Positions 38,705-49,172 are shown, counted from the first letter of the stretch. The stretch: DNA of 64,000 nt from Pseudoalteromonas sp. T1lg23B (GCF_002964665.1 NZ_PQBZ01000034.1:1561388-1625387), one strand, 5' to 3'. Notes: a model not told the origin generated them from the letters alone. Translations and numbers: made by a program.

Positions 38705-41700
38705 ATGACAGTAGCTCTAATTCTGGTCTCTCTCGGCTATATTGGCGTCTTGTTCTGGCTTGCCAACTGGGGAGATAAAACCACACCACTGGCAATGCGG
38801 ATCACACATCATCCCTTTGTGTATGCTTTTTCGCTAGGTATCTATTGCACCTCATGGACATATTACGGATCCGTCGGCTCTGCCGCAGAAAGTAGCTGGC
38901 ACTACTTACCAATTTTACTCGGACCCGCTTTGTTGTTTGTCTTTGGTCATGGTTTTTTGCGTAAGTTGATTTTGGTTAGTAAAAAGCAAAACATTACCAC
39001 CATCGCCGATTTTATCTCCGCCCGTTACGGCAAGCGCCAAGCCACCGCAGTTATGGTCACTATGATTGCACTGCTGGCCACCATCCCCTACATTGCATTA
39101 CAACTCAAAGCGCTTAGCAGCAGCTTCTTATTATTGCAACAGGGATCACTGCTCTCAGGGAGTGCTTTAGCTTTGACAGGTACACTGATCATGGCGTTAT
39201 TCGCCATCTTTTTTGGCACCAGAAAAGTGGATGTGACCGAATATCGTTCAGGTCTAATGTTGGCCGTTGCTTTTGAGTCCATTATAAAATTCATCGCGCT
39301 GGGAGCGGTTGCGATTTTAGCCATAATTGCACTACTCAAGGTACCAGATAGTCGCACTATTAATATTGAGCATTGGTTGGACTTTGATGCCTTTAATTTC
39401 AATTTCGTAGGTCAAAGCCTCATGGCAGCTGCGGCTATTATTTGTTTGCCACGGCAATTTCATGTCACCGTGGTGGATAACCAAGATCGTCGTCACTTAC
39501 GCACCGCTCGCTGGGCCTTTCCATTATACCTATTGCTCATTGCAGCCATGATCATTCCAATTGCAACGGCAGCAATACACCCACAAATCGGCGCTGATAT
39601 TGCCGCCGACAGCTTTGTATTGGCGCTGCCATTAATGCAAGACCACCCAATCATCACCACCTTTGTATTTATCGGTGGTCTATCAGCAGCTACGGCCATG
39701 ATAGTCGTTGCCACGCTCACGCTCAGTACGATGCTCTCAAACGATGTCGTACTACCACTGTTACTGAAACGAAAGTTAAAGCGCAGTGCCCTCACCCGCA
39801 ACTATAAAACCCCCATTTTAATGATCCGCCGCATCATTATCGCTGCGATCTTATTACTCGCTTATTTATATCAACAATGGTTTGGCCACGGTGAAGCACT
39901 GGCGAATATGGGGTTGGTTGCGTTTTCACTGGTCACACAGTTGTTGCCTGCCATTGTCGGTGGCCTATACTGGCGTAAAGGTCACGCCTATGGCGTTTAT
40001 GCTGGCTTGCTGGCCGGCTTTATCTGCTGGGCACTATTTTTAATGCTGCCTGTCGTGGGCACCGGTATCGCGCTGGATTACGAACTGCGTCAAAGCATTA
40101 TTACTCGAGGAACATTACTTGCTTTGTGTGCGAATGTTATCTGTTACATCAGTTTTTCGCTCGCGGCACATGAGCGTTTAATCGACAAAATTCAGGCCGC
40201 TGCGTTTGTTTATCCAAAAGAGCAGGCTGGATTTGCAAAACGCTTGGATAAAAACATAAAAGCCAGCGTGTACGACTTTAAAGTTTTGCTGCAAACATTC
40301 TTAGGTATTCAACGCTCAGGACAACTCCTCAGTCAATACGCACAAAGCAATCAAATTGATGACAATAATGCCTATCCCGACGCTGACTTTATCGCATATT
40401 GTGAACGTGCACTCACTGGTGTACTCGGTGCCTCTTCAGCACAAGCACTGATCCATACCGTTGCCTCGGGTAAACAAATGGCCTTTGAGGAGGTGGTAAA
40501 CTTCTTCGACGAAACCACGCAAGCATTACAGTTCAATCAAAACCTGCTGTATACCTCTTTGGAAAATCTCAGTCATGGCCTTTCAGTAGTTGATAAAGAG
40601 CTGAATTTAGTTGCTTGGAACAAGCGTTACAGCGAAATGTTTGACTACCCAGATGGCTTTTTAGAAGTTGGCCTACCCATCGAAAAAGTCATCCGCTTCA
40701 ACGCACAAAGAGGTGAGTGTGGACCCGGTGACATCGAGCGACTAGTTGAAAAGCGCGTACAGCATCTACGTAATGGCACACCACATCACTTTATTCGCCA
40801 TCGTCGCGATGGGCAAGTGTATGAAATGCGTGGTAATCCATTACCAGAGGGCGGTTTTGTGACCAGTTTTTCTGATATCACTATGCACATCAACACCCAA
40901 AATGCGCTGGAAGAAATCAATATGGACTTGGAGAATCGTATTGAGGCGCGTACACAAGAAATTCGTACCATCAACACCGACTTACAGGCACAGATAACTT
41001 CTCGAATAGCAACGGAACATGCGCTAATGGCCGCCAAAAAAGAAGCTGAGCGTGCCAATGATAGTAAAACCCGCTTTTTGGCACTGGCAAGTCACGATAT
41101 TTTACAGCCTCTCAATGCGGCCCGCTTGTACTTAGCAGCCATTGATGCTCGACCATTGAGCCAATTTGACCGAGGGAATTTTGACAAACTCGCTGATAGC
41201 CTAGACTCTACGGTTCACCTCATGTCAGCTCTTTTAGACATCGCCAAGTTGGAACAAGGAGCGATGCAACCCACGCCACGACATTTTTGTATTGATGACA
41301 TTCTCGGCCCACTGGCTAACGAGTACGCCATTTTATCCAGTGATAAGGGTTTACAGCTTAAGGTACGGAGTAATCATGCGATTGTTCACAGTGATACAAC
41401 CTATCTACGTCGGATCATCCAAAACCTAGTTTCAAATGCAGTGAAATACACCGACGAAGGTAAGGTACTCATTGCCTGTCGTCACCGAAAGCATAGCTTG
41501 AGACTAGACGTGTGGGACACTGGCCCCGGTATATCTCAGCACCAACTCAGTAAAATATTTAATGACTTCTATCGTATTCAAAGCAATGACAATAAAGGGA
41601 TTGGCTTGGGACTTGGGGTCGTCAAACGCCTGTGTGATCTGCTTAGCCTTGAGCTATCTGTTAGTTCAAAAATTGGCAAAGGCAGTTGCTTTAGCATCAC

Positions 41701-42139
41701 CATCCCAATCGGTGATGAGCAACTGGTCGAACATAAGGTTCAAGCCGGCACGCTACTGTCAGACATAGAAAAGCAATCTCCACTGCATATTATTGCTGTT
41801 GATGATGATCCAAAGAATTTGCAAGCCATGGCGAGCTTACTGAGTAAATGGCAAATGAAACACAGCCTGTTTACTCACTCATTGGATGCTATCGAATATG
41901 CAAAGACCCACGCCGCACCAGATATTATTTTGATGGACTATCAACTCGGTGAACAAAGCGATGGCATTACATTGGTAAAAACCCTACGAGAAATTTGGCA
42001 ACATCCCGTGCCTGCTATTTTGATCACGGCGGTCCGAGATGAGGCATTAAAACAGCATACCAAAGCTGAAAATATTCATTATTTAAGTAAGCCAATAAAG
42101 CCTGCCAAGCTGAAGGCACTGCTCAATCATACTTTTTAA
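38705..42139 (+). CDS. crbS: CrbS, SSS-domain hybrid histidine kinase of the acetate switch
   Basis: 1144 aa. N-terminal sodium:solute symporter domain with about 13 TM segments (1-500), a linker, a PAS domain (about 615-725; GLSVVDKELNLVAWNKRY), coiled coil, HisKA with phospho-His in LASHDILQPLNAARLYL (about 797), HATPase (GIGLGLGVVKRL) and a C-terminal receiver (IIAVDDDPKN; Asp in IILMDYQLG, about 1078). The architecture and neighbours match CrbS, which with CrbR activates acs and acetate uptake in Vibrio and Pseudomonas. It may sense acetate or its transport. Confidence 0.9.
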   Translation: MTVALILVSLGYIGVLFWLANWGDKTTPLAMRITHHPFVYAFSLGIYCTSWTYYGSVGSAAESSWHYLPILLGPALLFVFGHGFLRKLILVSKKQNITTIADFISARYGKRQATAVMVTMIALLATIPYIALQLKALSSSFLLLQQGSLLSGSALALTGTLIMALFAIFFGTRKVDVTEYRSGLMLAVAFESIIKFIALGAVAILAIIALLKVPDSRTINIEHWLDFDAFNFNFVGQSLMAAAAIICLPRQFHVTVVDNQDRRHLRTARWAFPLYLLLIAAMIIPIATAAIHPQIGADIAADSFVLALPLMQDHPIITTFVFIGGLSAATAMIVVATLTLSTMLSNDVVLPLLLKRKLKRSALTRNYKTPILMIRRIIIAAILLLAYLYQQWFGHGEALANMGLVAFSLVTQLLPAIVGGLYWRKGHAYGVYAGLLAGFICWALFLMLPVVGTGIALDYELRQSIITRGTLLALCANVICYISFSLAAHERLIDKIQAAAFVYPKEQAGFAKRLDKNIKASVYDFKVLLQTFLGIQRSGQLLSQYAQSNQIDDNNAYPDADFIAYCERALTGVLGASSAQALIHTVASGKQMAFEEVVNFFDETTQALQFNQNLLYTSLENLSHGLSVVDKELNLVAWNKRYSEMFDYPDGFLEVGLPIEKVIRFNAQRGECGPGDIERLVEKRVQHLRNGTPHHFIRHRRDGQVYEMRGNPLPEGGFVTSFSDITMHINTQNALEEINMDLENRIEARTQEIRTINTDLQAQITSRIATEHALMAAKKEAERANDSKTRFLALASHDILQPLNAARLYLAAIDARPLSQFDRGNFDKLADSLDSTVHLMSALLDIAKLEQGAMQPTPRHFCIDDILGPLANEYAILSSDKGLQLKVRSNHAIVHSDTTYLRRIIQNLVSNAVKYTDEGKVLIACRHRKHSLRLDVWDTGPGISQHQLSKIFNDFYRIQSNDNKGIGLGLGVVKRLCDLLSLELSVSSKIGKGSCFSITIPIGDEQLVEHKVQAGTLLSDIEKQSPLHIIAVDDDPKNLQAMASLLSKWQMKHSLFTHSLDAIEYAKTHAAPDIILMDYQLGEQSDGITLVKTLREIWQHPVPAILITAVRDEALKQHTKAENIHYLSKPIKPAKLKALLNHTF

Positions 42140-42341
42140 TTTTCCCGCGTGGGCCAATGGCTCACACATTGTGCAAGAATAATTTTTATAAAGACAAAAT
42201 AAAACTAAAAAATCAATCAGTTAATATTATTAGCAGTAAGAATATGCCATTTTGTTGAAATTAATAGTTAACCAAATGGATTTCGATTGCTAGTATGCTA
42301 AACCCCCCATATTTACAGGGGTGAATACAGGAATGAGGAAC

Positions 42342-43172
42342 ATGAACTATATACTTACCACACAATGTGCGGATGGCGTTGGCTTAATCGCCAAGATAAC
42401 CAACCTCTGTTTTGAACATAATTTAAACATCACTCGCAACAATGAATTTGTAGACCGCGAGGGCTCACGCTTTTTTATGCGTACCGAGTTAACCGGTGAA
42501 CCCAGCGAGCTGTTCTTATCACAACTAAGAGAACAACTCCCTCACGGTGCTAAGGTTGCACTTCATCATGGTGAAAAGACCAAAGTGGTTTTACTGGCAA
42601 CGAAAGAGGCTCACTGTCTTGGCGGTGTACTCCTTAAACAGTACGAAAACGCCATGAATATAGAAGTACAGGCCGTAATTGCTAACTACCGAGATCTGGA
42701 ACCCTTAGTTAAGGGTTTTGGCATTCCCTTTCACTGTGTGCCTCACACAGGTTTAAGCAGATTTGAACATGATGAAAAAATGGCTGAGGTGATAGAACAA
42801 TATCAACCGGATATTATAGGACTGGCTAAATACATGCGCATACTCAGCCCAGAATTTGTGGCGCGATTTAGCAATCAGATCATTAATATTCACCACTCAT
42901 TTTTACCTGCATTTATCGGAGCTAAACCTTATCATCAGGCATTTGAGCGCGGTGTAAAAATTATTGGCGCCACTGCCCACTTTGTGAATGATGAGCTGGA
43001 TGAAGGGCCGATTATCGTCCAAGATGTCACTCAGGTGAGCCACGCCAACGATGCGGATAGTATGGCTAAAATGGGTCGCGATATTGAAAAAACTGTGTTT
43101 TGTAAAGCGATTCAATTAGCATCGGAACACAAGGTCTTTATCAATGCCAACAAAACCGTTGTGTTTAGTTGA
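42342..43172 (+). CDS. purU: Formyltetrahydrofolate deformylase
   Basis: 276 aa: N-terminal ACT domain (about 1-80; LIAKITNLCFEHNLNI) and C-terminal formyltransferase-like domain with NIHHSFLPAFIGAKPYHQAF and the DEGPI catalytic region. It hydrolyses 10-formyl-THF to THF and formate, balancing one-carbon pools. The ATG at 42342 gives the normal N-terminus with ACAGGA nine bases upstream; an in-frame ATG at 42333 and GTG at 42321 also exist. Not an obvious member of the acetate regulon. Confidence 0.95.
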   Translation: MNYILTTQCADGVGLIAKITNLCFEHNLNITRNNEFVDREGSRFFMRTELTGEPSELFLSQLREQLPHGAKVALHHGEKTKVVLLATKEAHCLGGVLLKQYENAMNIEVQAVIANYRDLEPLVKGFGIPFHCVPHTGLSRFEHDEKMAEVIEQYQPDIIGLAKYMRILSPEFVARFSNQIINIHHSFLPAFIGAKPYHQAFERGVKIIGATAHFVNDELDEGPIIVQDVTQVSHANDADSMAKMGRDIEKTVFCKAIQLASEHKVFINANKTVVFS

Positions 43173-43192
43173 TAATGCTCTCTAAGCGATAT

Positions 43193-43216
43193 AAAAAGCG
43201 CTACGGCGCTTTTTTT
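43193..43216. terminator. Bidirectional terminator between purU and crbR
   Basis: AAAAAGCGC / GCGCTTTTT stem with a TACG tetraloop followed by further T residues on the plus strand; the A-run gives a T5 tract on the minus strand. Confidence 0.88.
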
Positions 43217-43867
43217 ATGGTTGTGTATCGATAGGTTCTAGCTGTAACTTTGAGGCGATCAAAACAGCCTGAGTCCGGTTATACACTCCAAGCTTTCTGA
43301 AAATTGCCGTAATATGTGCTTTGACCGTCGCCTCAGAGATATGTAGTTCAAAGGCTATTTGCTTGTTCAACAAGCCTTCATGTAGATACTGAAGCACTTT
43401 GAACTGCTGTGGTGTTAAAGAGGCCACCTGCTGCGCAAGCGCTTTATCTTCGTGTTCAATATTTGCCACTTTGTCTTTGATGTTTTCAGGTAACCAGTTA
43501 TCACCCTCTAACACCGTATCTATCGCCATGGCGATATCATGAGGGGATGAAGATTTAGGAATAAACCCCATCGCTCCATATCCCATCACTTTAGAGATCA
43601 CCGTTAAATCTTCACTGCCAGATACCACCACCACAGGAAGACTAGGAAAATCTTCTCGAATTCGGATCAAACCATACAAATCGCCACTACCTGGCATATG
43701 CAAATCGAGCAATAATAAATCTAGTTCATCCTGTTTTGCCAGAATAGCCAATGTGGCATCAAAGGTATCTGCTTCGAATACTGTGAGCGTTTCGAACTGA
43801 TTTTTAATGCGCCTTTCAACGCCGCTCTAAATAACGGATGATCGTCTGCAATTAAAAACTGATTCAT
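43215..43867 (-). pseudogene. crbR: CrbR-type NarL/LuxR response regulator, one-base frameshift
   Basis: The N-terminal frame reads NQFLIADDHPLFRAALKGALK and then goes out of frame at a run of five A (plus 43802-43806). One more A restores a continuous 217-aa regulator: the next frame runs into LAILAKQDELDLLLLDLHMPGSGD with the phospho-Asp, through the receiver, to a LuxR HTH (LTPQQFKVLQYLHEGLLNKQIAFEL, written with one recognition helix near the C-terminus). Neighbours identify it as CrbR, partner of CrbS. A homopolymer indel could be a sequencing error, a phase-variation-like mutation or a real loss; only raw data can tell. Confidence 0.8.
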
Positions 43868-43883
43868 ATTTGCTCCTAACAAT

Positions 43884-43913
43884 TCGGCTGTCATCGTGAC
43901 CAATGACAGCCGA
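43884..43913. promoter_or_regulatory. Stem-loop between acs and crbR
   Basis: Perfect 11-bp inverted repeat TCGGCTGTCAT / ATGACAGCCGA with an 8-base loop, directly before the crbR ribosome-binding site (AGGAG). No T-tract follows, so it could protect the upstream acs message, limit crbR translation or act as a Rho-related stop. Confidence 0.5.
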
Positions 43914-43958
43914 TATAGTCGTTTAGAATTTAATGAAATTCAAGCTTTTAACGTTCAA

Positions 43959-45896
43959 TTAACGATTTAAGCGGTTTTCTATTAGTTCATCAACAACACT
44001 TGGATCGGCCAAAGTAGAAGTGTCACCAAGCTGCTGATATTCGTTGGCTGCAATCTTACGCAAAATTCGACGCATAATTTTACCCGAACGCGTTTTTGGT
44101 AAGTTTGGTGACCACTGGATCATGTCTGGTGATGCGATTGGGCTGAGCTCTTTTCTAACCCAATTACGCACATCTTTAGTCAACTCTTCTGTCACCGTTA
44201 CGCCTTCGTTCGGAGTAATATAGACATAAATACCTTGACCCTTGATGTCATGTGGATAGCCAACAACAGCCGCTTCCGCTACGGACTCATGCGCAACCAA
44301 CGCACTTTCAATTTCAGCCGTGCCTAAGCGATGCCCAGACACATTGAGCACATCATCAACTCGACCTGTGATCCAATAATAACCATCTTCGTCGCGACGA
44401 CAACCGTCACCTGTGAAATACACACCTGGGTATGCAGAAAAGTAAGTTTGTTCAAAACGCTCGTGATCGCCATAAACAGTGCGGGCTTGTGACGGCCAGC
44501 TATCTAATATCACAAGGTTGCCCTCTGCCTCACCCGATAACTCATTTCCCTGTGCATCAAATAAGGCTGGTGCAATACCAAAGAAAGGTCTGGTTGCTGA
44601 ACCCGGCTTCATATCCGTCGCACCTGGCAATGGCGTGATCATGATGCCGCCCGTTTCAGTTTGCCACCACGTATCAACAATTGGACACTGGCCGTTACCA
44701 ATGTGCTCATGGTACCAAGACCATGCTTCTGGGTTAATTGGCTCACCTACTGAACCCAGCACTCTTAAACTGGTGCGTTTCGATGACGCGGTAGGCTCAT
44801 CGCCCTTAGCCATTAAAGCGCGTATCGCTGTTGGCGCGGTATAAAGAATGGTGACATTATGCTTATCAACCACTTCACCGATACGACCAGAATTAGGGTA
44901 CGTTGGTATCCCTTCAAAAAGCACTTGGGTACAACCATTGGCAAGCGGCCCATAGGCAATATAGCTGTGCCCCGTGATCCAACCCACATCGGCGCTACAC
45001 CAATACACATCATCTTCTTTTAAGTCAAATACATACTCATGTGTCATGGACGTGTAAACCAAATAGCCACCTGTTGTGTGCACAACCCCTTTTGGCTGAC
45101 CAGTTGACCCTGAGGTGTACAAAATAAAGAGTGGGTCTTCTGCATCCATAGGTGTTGGCGGACAAATAGGCTCAACGTCTGCAACTAGCTCATGCCACCA
45201 AACGTCATGTGATTGCCAGGTAACTTCGCCACCGGTCAATTGATGCACAATGACATGCTCAATGTTGACATCTGGCTGAGACAACGCTTCGTCAACATTG
45301 GCTTTGAGTGGCACACAATTACCACCACGGCGACCCTCATCAGAGGTGATCACCACTTTTGCGCCTGAGTCTTTGATACGATCGGCAATGGCAGACGGAG
45401 AAAAGCCGCCAAATACCACTGAATGAATCGCCCCAATACGCGCACAGGCTTGCATCGCATAAACCGCTTGTGGAGTCATTGGCATATATATCGCGACTCG
45501 GTCACCTTTGCTCACACCGAGCTTTTTCAGACCATTGGCCAATTTTGCGACTTCGTCGTGTAACTGTTGATAGGTGATATGTTCACTTTGCGCTGGGTTA
45601 TCCCCTTCCCAGATCAGTGCAACCTTGTCCGCCTTTTTTTCTAAGTGGCGGTCAATGCAGTTATAAGAGGCGTTTAACTGACCGTCTTCGAACCACTTGA
45701 TGCTGATCTCGCCTTTCTTAAAGGTGGTATTCTTCACTTGTGTATATGGCTTAGACCATTCGAGGCGTTGCCCATGTTCAGCCCAAAATCCTTGCGGATC
45801 CTCAATTGACTGCTTATACAGCGTGTTATATTTATCGTTATCAATGAGTGCATTGTTCTTGAAAGCTTCAGGAACTGGATAAATGCTCTGTGACAT
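43959..45896 (-). CDS. acs: Acetyl-CoA synthetase
   Basis: 645 aa AMP-forming ligase converting acetate, ATP and CoA to acetyl-CoA. P-loop-like [34 protein letters not shown] and the acetylation-site motif [13 protein letters not shown] (catalytic Lys) are all present. The ATG at 45896 has GGAG seven bases upstream. It is the metabolic output of the CrbS/CrbR locus and scavenges acetate imported by ActP. Confidence 0.97.
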   Translation of the reverse strand: MSQSIYPVPEAFKNNALIDNDKYNTLYKQSIEDPQGFWAEHGQRLEWSKPYTQVKNTTFKKGEISIKWFEDGQLNASYNCIDRHLEKKADKVALIWEGDNPAQSEHITYQQLHDEVAKLANGLKKLGVSKGDRVAIYMPMTPQAVYAMQACARIGAIHSVVFGGFSPSAIADRIKDSGAKVVITSDEGRRGGNCVPLKANVDEALSQPDVNIEHVIVHQLTGGEVTWQSHDVWWHELVADVEPICPPTPMDAEDPLFILYTSGSTGQPKGVVHTTGGYLVYTSMTHEYVFDLKEDDVYWCSADVGWITGHSYIAYGPLANGCTQVLFEGIPTYPNSGRIGEVVDKHNVTILYTAPTAIRALMAKGDEPTASSKRTSLRVLGSVGEPINPEAWSWYHEHIGNGQCPIVDTWWQTETGGIMITPLPGATDMKPGSATRPFFGIAPALFDAQGNELSGEAEGNLVILDSWPSQARTVYGDHERFEQTYFSAYPGVYFTGDGCRRDEDGYYWITGRVDDVLNVSGHRLGTAEIESALVAHESVAEAAVVGYPHDIKGQGIYVYITPNEGVTVTEELTKDVRNWVRKELSPIASPDMIQWSPNLPKTRSGKIMRRILRKIAANEYQQLGDTSTLADPSVVDELIENRLNR

Positions 45897-45967
45897 AGTC
45901 ATCTCCATTTTAATTTACTTGCCGCTAGGCTTTGTCCAAGGATCACTCAGCCAAGGCCGTGAAAGTA

Positions 45968-45983
45968 TTAGACCTTAGTTGTA
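45968..45983 (+). promoter_or_regulatory. Candidate CrbR operator, copy C
   Basis: TTAGACCTTAGTTGTA, 15 of 16 to the local consensus, 72 bases upstream of the acs start codon. Confidence 0.6.
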
Positions 45984-46151
45984 GATATTGACTACTCTAA
46001 CTTGGCACATGAAATTATCTCAAGCATTTTAAGTTTATCAACTTGCCGCTTTAAGCTTTCACCAAAGAAATAAATCTATTCTATATCAAAGTGTTGTAAT
46101 TATATTATGGTCAACTCAACGTTTCTCATGAAGCCTATAGCAGACAATCTG

Positions 46152-46167
46152 TAACACCTTAGTCGTA
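46152..46167 (+). promoter_or_regulatory. Candidate CrbR operator, copy D
   Basis: TAACACCTTAGTCGTA, 14 of 16 to the local consensus, about 113 bases upstream of the porin start codon. Confidence 0.5.
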
Positions 46168-46279
46168 TAGACCAATGGGTAATTGAGTAATTACCACCCT
46201 TCATCAAAAGTGGATAACGACGTTTTTTACCAAGCGATAAAAAATCAAACAGATAAGTCGCTTTTCAGGAACAACGATT

Positions 46280-47443
46280 ATGACAACATCATATTGCACT
46301 AAAAAAACAATGACTGCGCTCAGTGTCCTAAGCGTACTAAGTATGCCAGCAATAGCGACCGCCATAGACCAAACTGAAGTGAAGTACGGTGGTTATGTAA
46401 AACTCGACGCTATCTGGAGTGACTTTTCTGATGGCTCACTTGGCGGCGACAGTATAGGACGAGATTTTTATGTACCAGGGACAACGCCCGTTTCTTCGAC
46501 TACAGCTGCTGATGCCGTTTTTGATATGCATGCTCGACAGTCTCGATTCAATCTGGCAACAAACACCAAATTAGACGATGGCAGCGAGATCAAAACCAAA
46601 GTTGAACTAGATTTCATTGCCTCTACAGGCGGGAATGAACGTGTCACAAACTCGTATTCGCCAAGGTTAAGGCAAGCTTTTATAACATACAAAGGCTGGC
46701 TGTTCGGACAGGCATGGAGTAACTTTCAAAACGTTGCCGCATTGCCTGAAACATTAGATTTCGTTGGTCCAGCGGAAGGCACCGTCTTCGTGCGTCAAGC
46801 CATGGTAAAATACAGCATCGGAAACTGGTCATTTTCTGCTGAAAACCCAGAAAGTACGGTGACGACCGCTGACAGTGGACGCGTAGAGACAGACGATGCA
46901 AGTATGCCTGACTTCACAGCTCGCTACACTTACAACGCTGACTGGGGTCACTTTGTGATTGCCGCTTTAGCACGACAACTGACCTATAAAGTAGCTAACA
47001 TTGATGAAACCGAAAGCTCTTTTGGGGTGAGCGCTTCCGCGCGAGTGAACTTTGGCAAAAACAACCTTAAGTTCATGCTTACCCAAGGTCAGGGGTTAGG
47101 TCGATATGTGGGTTTAAACGTCGCCAATGGCGCCGTTTTTGATGGTAATGACTTACACGCAATTGATTCAACATCAGGCTTTATTAGTTATCAACATCAT
47201 TGGAATGAGCAATTCCGCTCAACCTTCCTATACTCTTTCTTCTCAGCTGATAATGACGAAAGTCTCTTTAGCATTACGGGTAACCCTACCAAGTCAACGC
47301 ACAGTTACAGCGCCAACTTGTTATACTCACCAGCTAAACAGTTAACATTCGGTATTGAATACAAAGTGGCGACTCGCGATACTGAAGCAAATATAGATGG
47401 CGACCTTAATCGCTTACAGCTCTCGGCCAAATATGTGTTTTAG
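46280..47443 (+). CDS. DcaP-like outer-membrane porin of the acetate locus
   Basis: 387 aa outer-membrane protein with a signal peptide to about residue 28 (IATA), a first strand EVKYGGYVKLDAIWSD, RQSRFNLATNT, the DcaP-like LFGQAWSNFQNVAALPETLDF segment and a C-terminal LQLSAKYVF. DcaP-type porins are trimeric channels for negatively charged small molecules. It is divergent from acs and shares the same motif upstream, so it probably admits acetate or other carboxylates (inference). Confidence 0.82.
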   Translation: MTTSYCTKKTMTALSVLSVLSMPAIATAIDQTEVKYGGYVKLDAIWSDFSDGSLGGDSIGRDFYVPGTTPVSSTTAADAVFDMHARQSRFNLATNTKLDDGSEIKTKVELDFIASTGGNERVTNSYSPRLRQAFITYKGWLFGQAWSNFQNVAALPETLDFVGPAEGTVFVRQAMVKYSIGNWSFSAENPESTVTTADSGRVETDDASMPDFTARYTYNADWGHFVIAALARQLTYKVANIDETESSFGVSASARVNFGKNNLKFMLTQGQGLGRYVGLNVANGAVFDGNDLHAIDSTSGFISYQHHWNEQFRSTFLYSFFSADNDESLFSITGNPTKSTHSYSANLLYSPAKQLTFGIEYKVATRDTEANIDGDLNRLQLSAKYVF

Positions 47444-47504
47444 TCAAAAACACTCTCTACTGAATTGGGTTTGAGTCATGAGACTCAGCCTACAGCAATA
47501 AAAA

Positions 47505-47523
47505 AGCCCAGCAATGCTGGGCT
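47505..47523. terminator. Terminator between porin and recA
   Basis: AGCCCAGC / GCTGGGCT stem with an AAT loop; on the minus strand it is followed by T6. It mainly serves recA and may act both ways. Confidence 0.85.
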
Positions 47524-47543
47524 CTTACGCTTAATTGTTTTGC

Positions 47544-48593
47544 TTATAGCTCAACATCCGTTGCAGCTAATGCCGGTGTTTCACCTTCTTCAGGCTTGAT
47601 AGTCGCTTGCAGTAAAAGCATCTCTCTTAACTTGCCTTCGATCTCGTTGGCAATCTCAGGGTTTTCTTTTAAGAACTTGATAGAGTTAGATTTACCCTGC
47701 CCCACTTTACTACCGTTGTAGCTATACCATGCACCCGACTTTTCAACCAGTTTATGTTTCACGCCTAGGTCTATCAACTCACCCTGTTTCGAGATCCCCT
47801 CGCCATACATGATAATAAACTCGGCTTGCTTAAATGGCGGTGCCACTTTGTTTTTAACGATTTTAACGCGGGTTTCGTTACCCACCACTTCATCGCCCTC
47901 TTTAACAGAGCCAATACGGCGAATATCAATACGCACAGACGCATAGAACTTCAGAGCATTACCACCTGTCGTGGTTTCAGGGTTACCAAACATCACACCA
48001 ATCTTCATACGGATCTGGTTGATGAAAATACACAGTGTATTTGAACGCTTGATGTTAGCTGTTAATTTACGCAATGCCTGTGACATTAAACGCGCTTGCA
48101 AGCCAACGTGTGCGTCTCCCATATCACCTTCAATTTCGGCCTTTGGTGTTAATGCCGCTACGGAGTCAACGATAACAACATCAACAGCCCCTGAACGCAC
48201 TAACATGTCGCAGATCTCCAGCGCTTGCTCGCCCGTATCAGGTTGCGACACCAAAAGCTCATTAACATTAACGCCTAGTTTCTCTGCATAGACTGGATCC
48301 AAAGCATGTTCAGCATCAACGAAGGCACATGTTTTACCTTGTTTTTGTGCTTCTGCGATAACTTGCAGCGTCAAAGTGGTTTTACCTGATGATTCTGGAC
48401 CATAGATCTCAACAACACGACCTGTTGGTAGACCACCTATACCCAACGCAATATCAATACCTAATGAGCCTGTAGAGATTGATTCAATATCCAGTGCCTG
48501 GCTGTCACCCAGTTTCATGATTGAACCTTTACCAAACTGACGTTCAATTTGTGATAGTGCGGCGTCGAGCGCTTTTTGTTTGTTATCGTTCAT
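47544..48593 (-). CDS. recA: RecA recombinase
   Basis: 349 aa. Walker [10 protein letters not shown], Walker [14 protein letters not shown] loops [18 protein letters not shown] and [21 protein letters not shown], and an acidic C-terminus. Forms the ssDNA filament for recombination and LexA cleavage. The ATG at 48593 has GGAG seven bases upstream. pncC precedes it; recX, which often follows recA, is absent here, and a terminator and the acetate porin lie downstream. Confidence 0.98.
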   Translation of the reverse strand: MNDNKQKALDAALSQIERQFGKGSIMKLGDSQALDIESISTGSLGIDIALGIGGLPTGRVVEIYGPESSGKTTLTLQVIAEAQKQGKTCAFVDAEHALDPVYAEKLGVNVNELLVSQPDTGEQALEICDMLVRSGAVDVVIVDSVAALTPKAEIEGDMGDAHVGLQARLMSQALRKLTANIKRSNTLCIFINQIRMKIGVMFGNPETTTGGNALKFYASVRIDIRRIGSVKEGDEVVGNETRVKIVKNKVAPPFKQAEFIIMYGEGISKQGELIDLGVKHKLVEKSGAWYSYNGSKVGQGKSNSIKFLKENPEIANEIEGKLREMLLLQATIKPEEGETPALAATDVEL

Positions 48594-48622
48594 GTGCTTC
48601 TCCAATCTAGCGTAATGGGCTC

Positions 48623-48650
48623 AGTATACTGTATAGAATCACAGTATCAA
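48623..48650 (-). promoter_or_regulatory. recA promoter with embedded LexA (SOS) box
   Basis: Minus strand TTGATA (-35), a 16-base spacer and TATACT (-10). The spacer is an SOS box CTGT-N8-ACAG (extended TACTGTGATTCTATACAGTA at 48627-48646). The geometry is the same as the E. coli recA promoter. Confidence 0.88.
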
Positions 48651-48658
48651 GTACATTT

Positions 48659-49150
48659 TTAAGGTTGAATTAATGAAACTGTATTTTTTAGTGCAAAAGC
48701 AATAGCTTGCAACCTAATATAACTACGATCTCCAGAGAAAACCTGTTTATAAGTGGTCACCTCTCCGCGTATATTAATGGCAAACCATACCAATCCAACT
48801 GGCTTTTCATCTGAACCACCACCCGGTCCAGCGATGCCAGAGACCGAGATTGCAATATCCGCATGAGCTTGCTTTACTGCCCCTATCGCCATCTCGTTTA
48901 CTGTTTGTTCACTAACAGCCCCAAAACTGTTCAAAGTTTGCTCATTAACACCTAGCAGTGCATGCTTTGCTTCATTGCTGTAAGTGACAAAACATCTGTC
49001 TACATATGCCGAACTGCCAGCAGTGTCGGTCAACGCATAACTGATCCCACCCCCTGTACATGATTCGGCAGTAGTGATTGTCAAACGTTTATCCGTTAAA
49101 ATAGCGCCCAACTGTGCAGCCAGAGTCTTAATCTCTTGGTTTAGCTCCAT
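48659..49150 (-). CDS. pncC: Nicotinamide-nucleotide amidase (CinA C-terminal family)
   Basis: 163 aa single CinA-C domain: [65 protein letters not shown]. Deamidates nicotinamide mononucleotide to nicotinate mononucleotide for NAD recycling. The ATG at 49150 has AGAGG upstream. Divergent from mutS with only 22 bases between the two start codons. Confidence 0.93.
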   Translation of the reverse strand: MELNQEIKTLAAQLGAILTDKRLTITTAESCTGGGISYALTDTAGSSAYVDRCFVTYSNEAKHALLGVNEQTLNSFGAVSEQTVNEMAIGAVKQAHADIAISVSGIAGPGGGSDEKPVGLVWFAINIRGEVTTYKQVFSGDRSYIRLQAIAFALKNTVSLIQP

Positions 49151-49172
49151 ATTCAACCTCTTAGGTAGATGC

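Larger units (their letters stand above)
45897..46279. other. Regulatory intergenic region acs / porin
   Basis: 383 bases without a gene between divergent acs and the porin. Two copies of the candidate CrbR motif lie here, one near each gene. The rest is AT-rich; no confident -35/-10 pair is called. Confidence 0.6.

Noticed and set aside
44479..44844. Plus-strand open frame opposite acs
   Set aside because: Antisense shadow of the conserved acs sequence.
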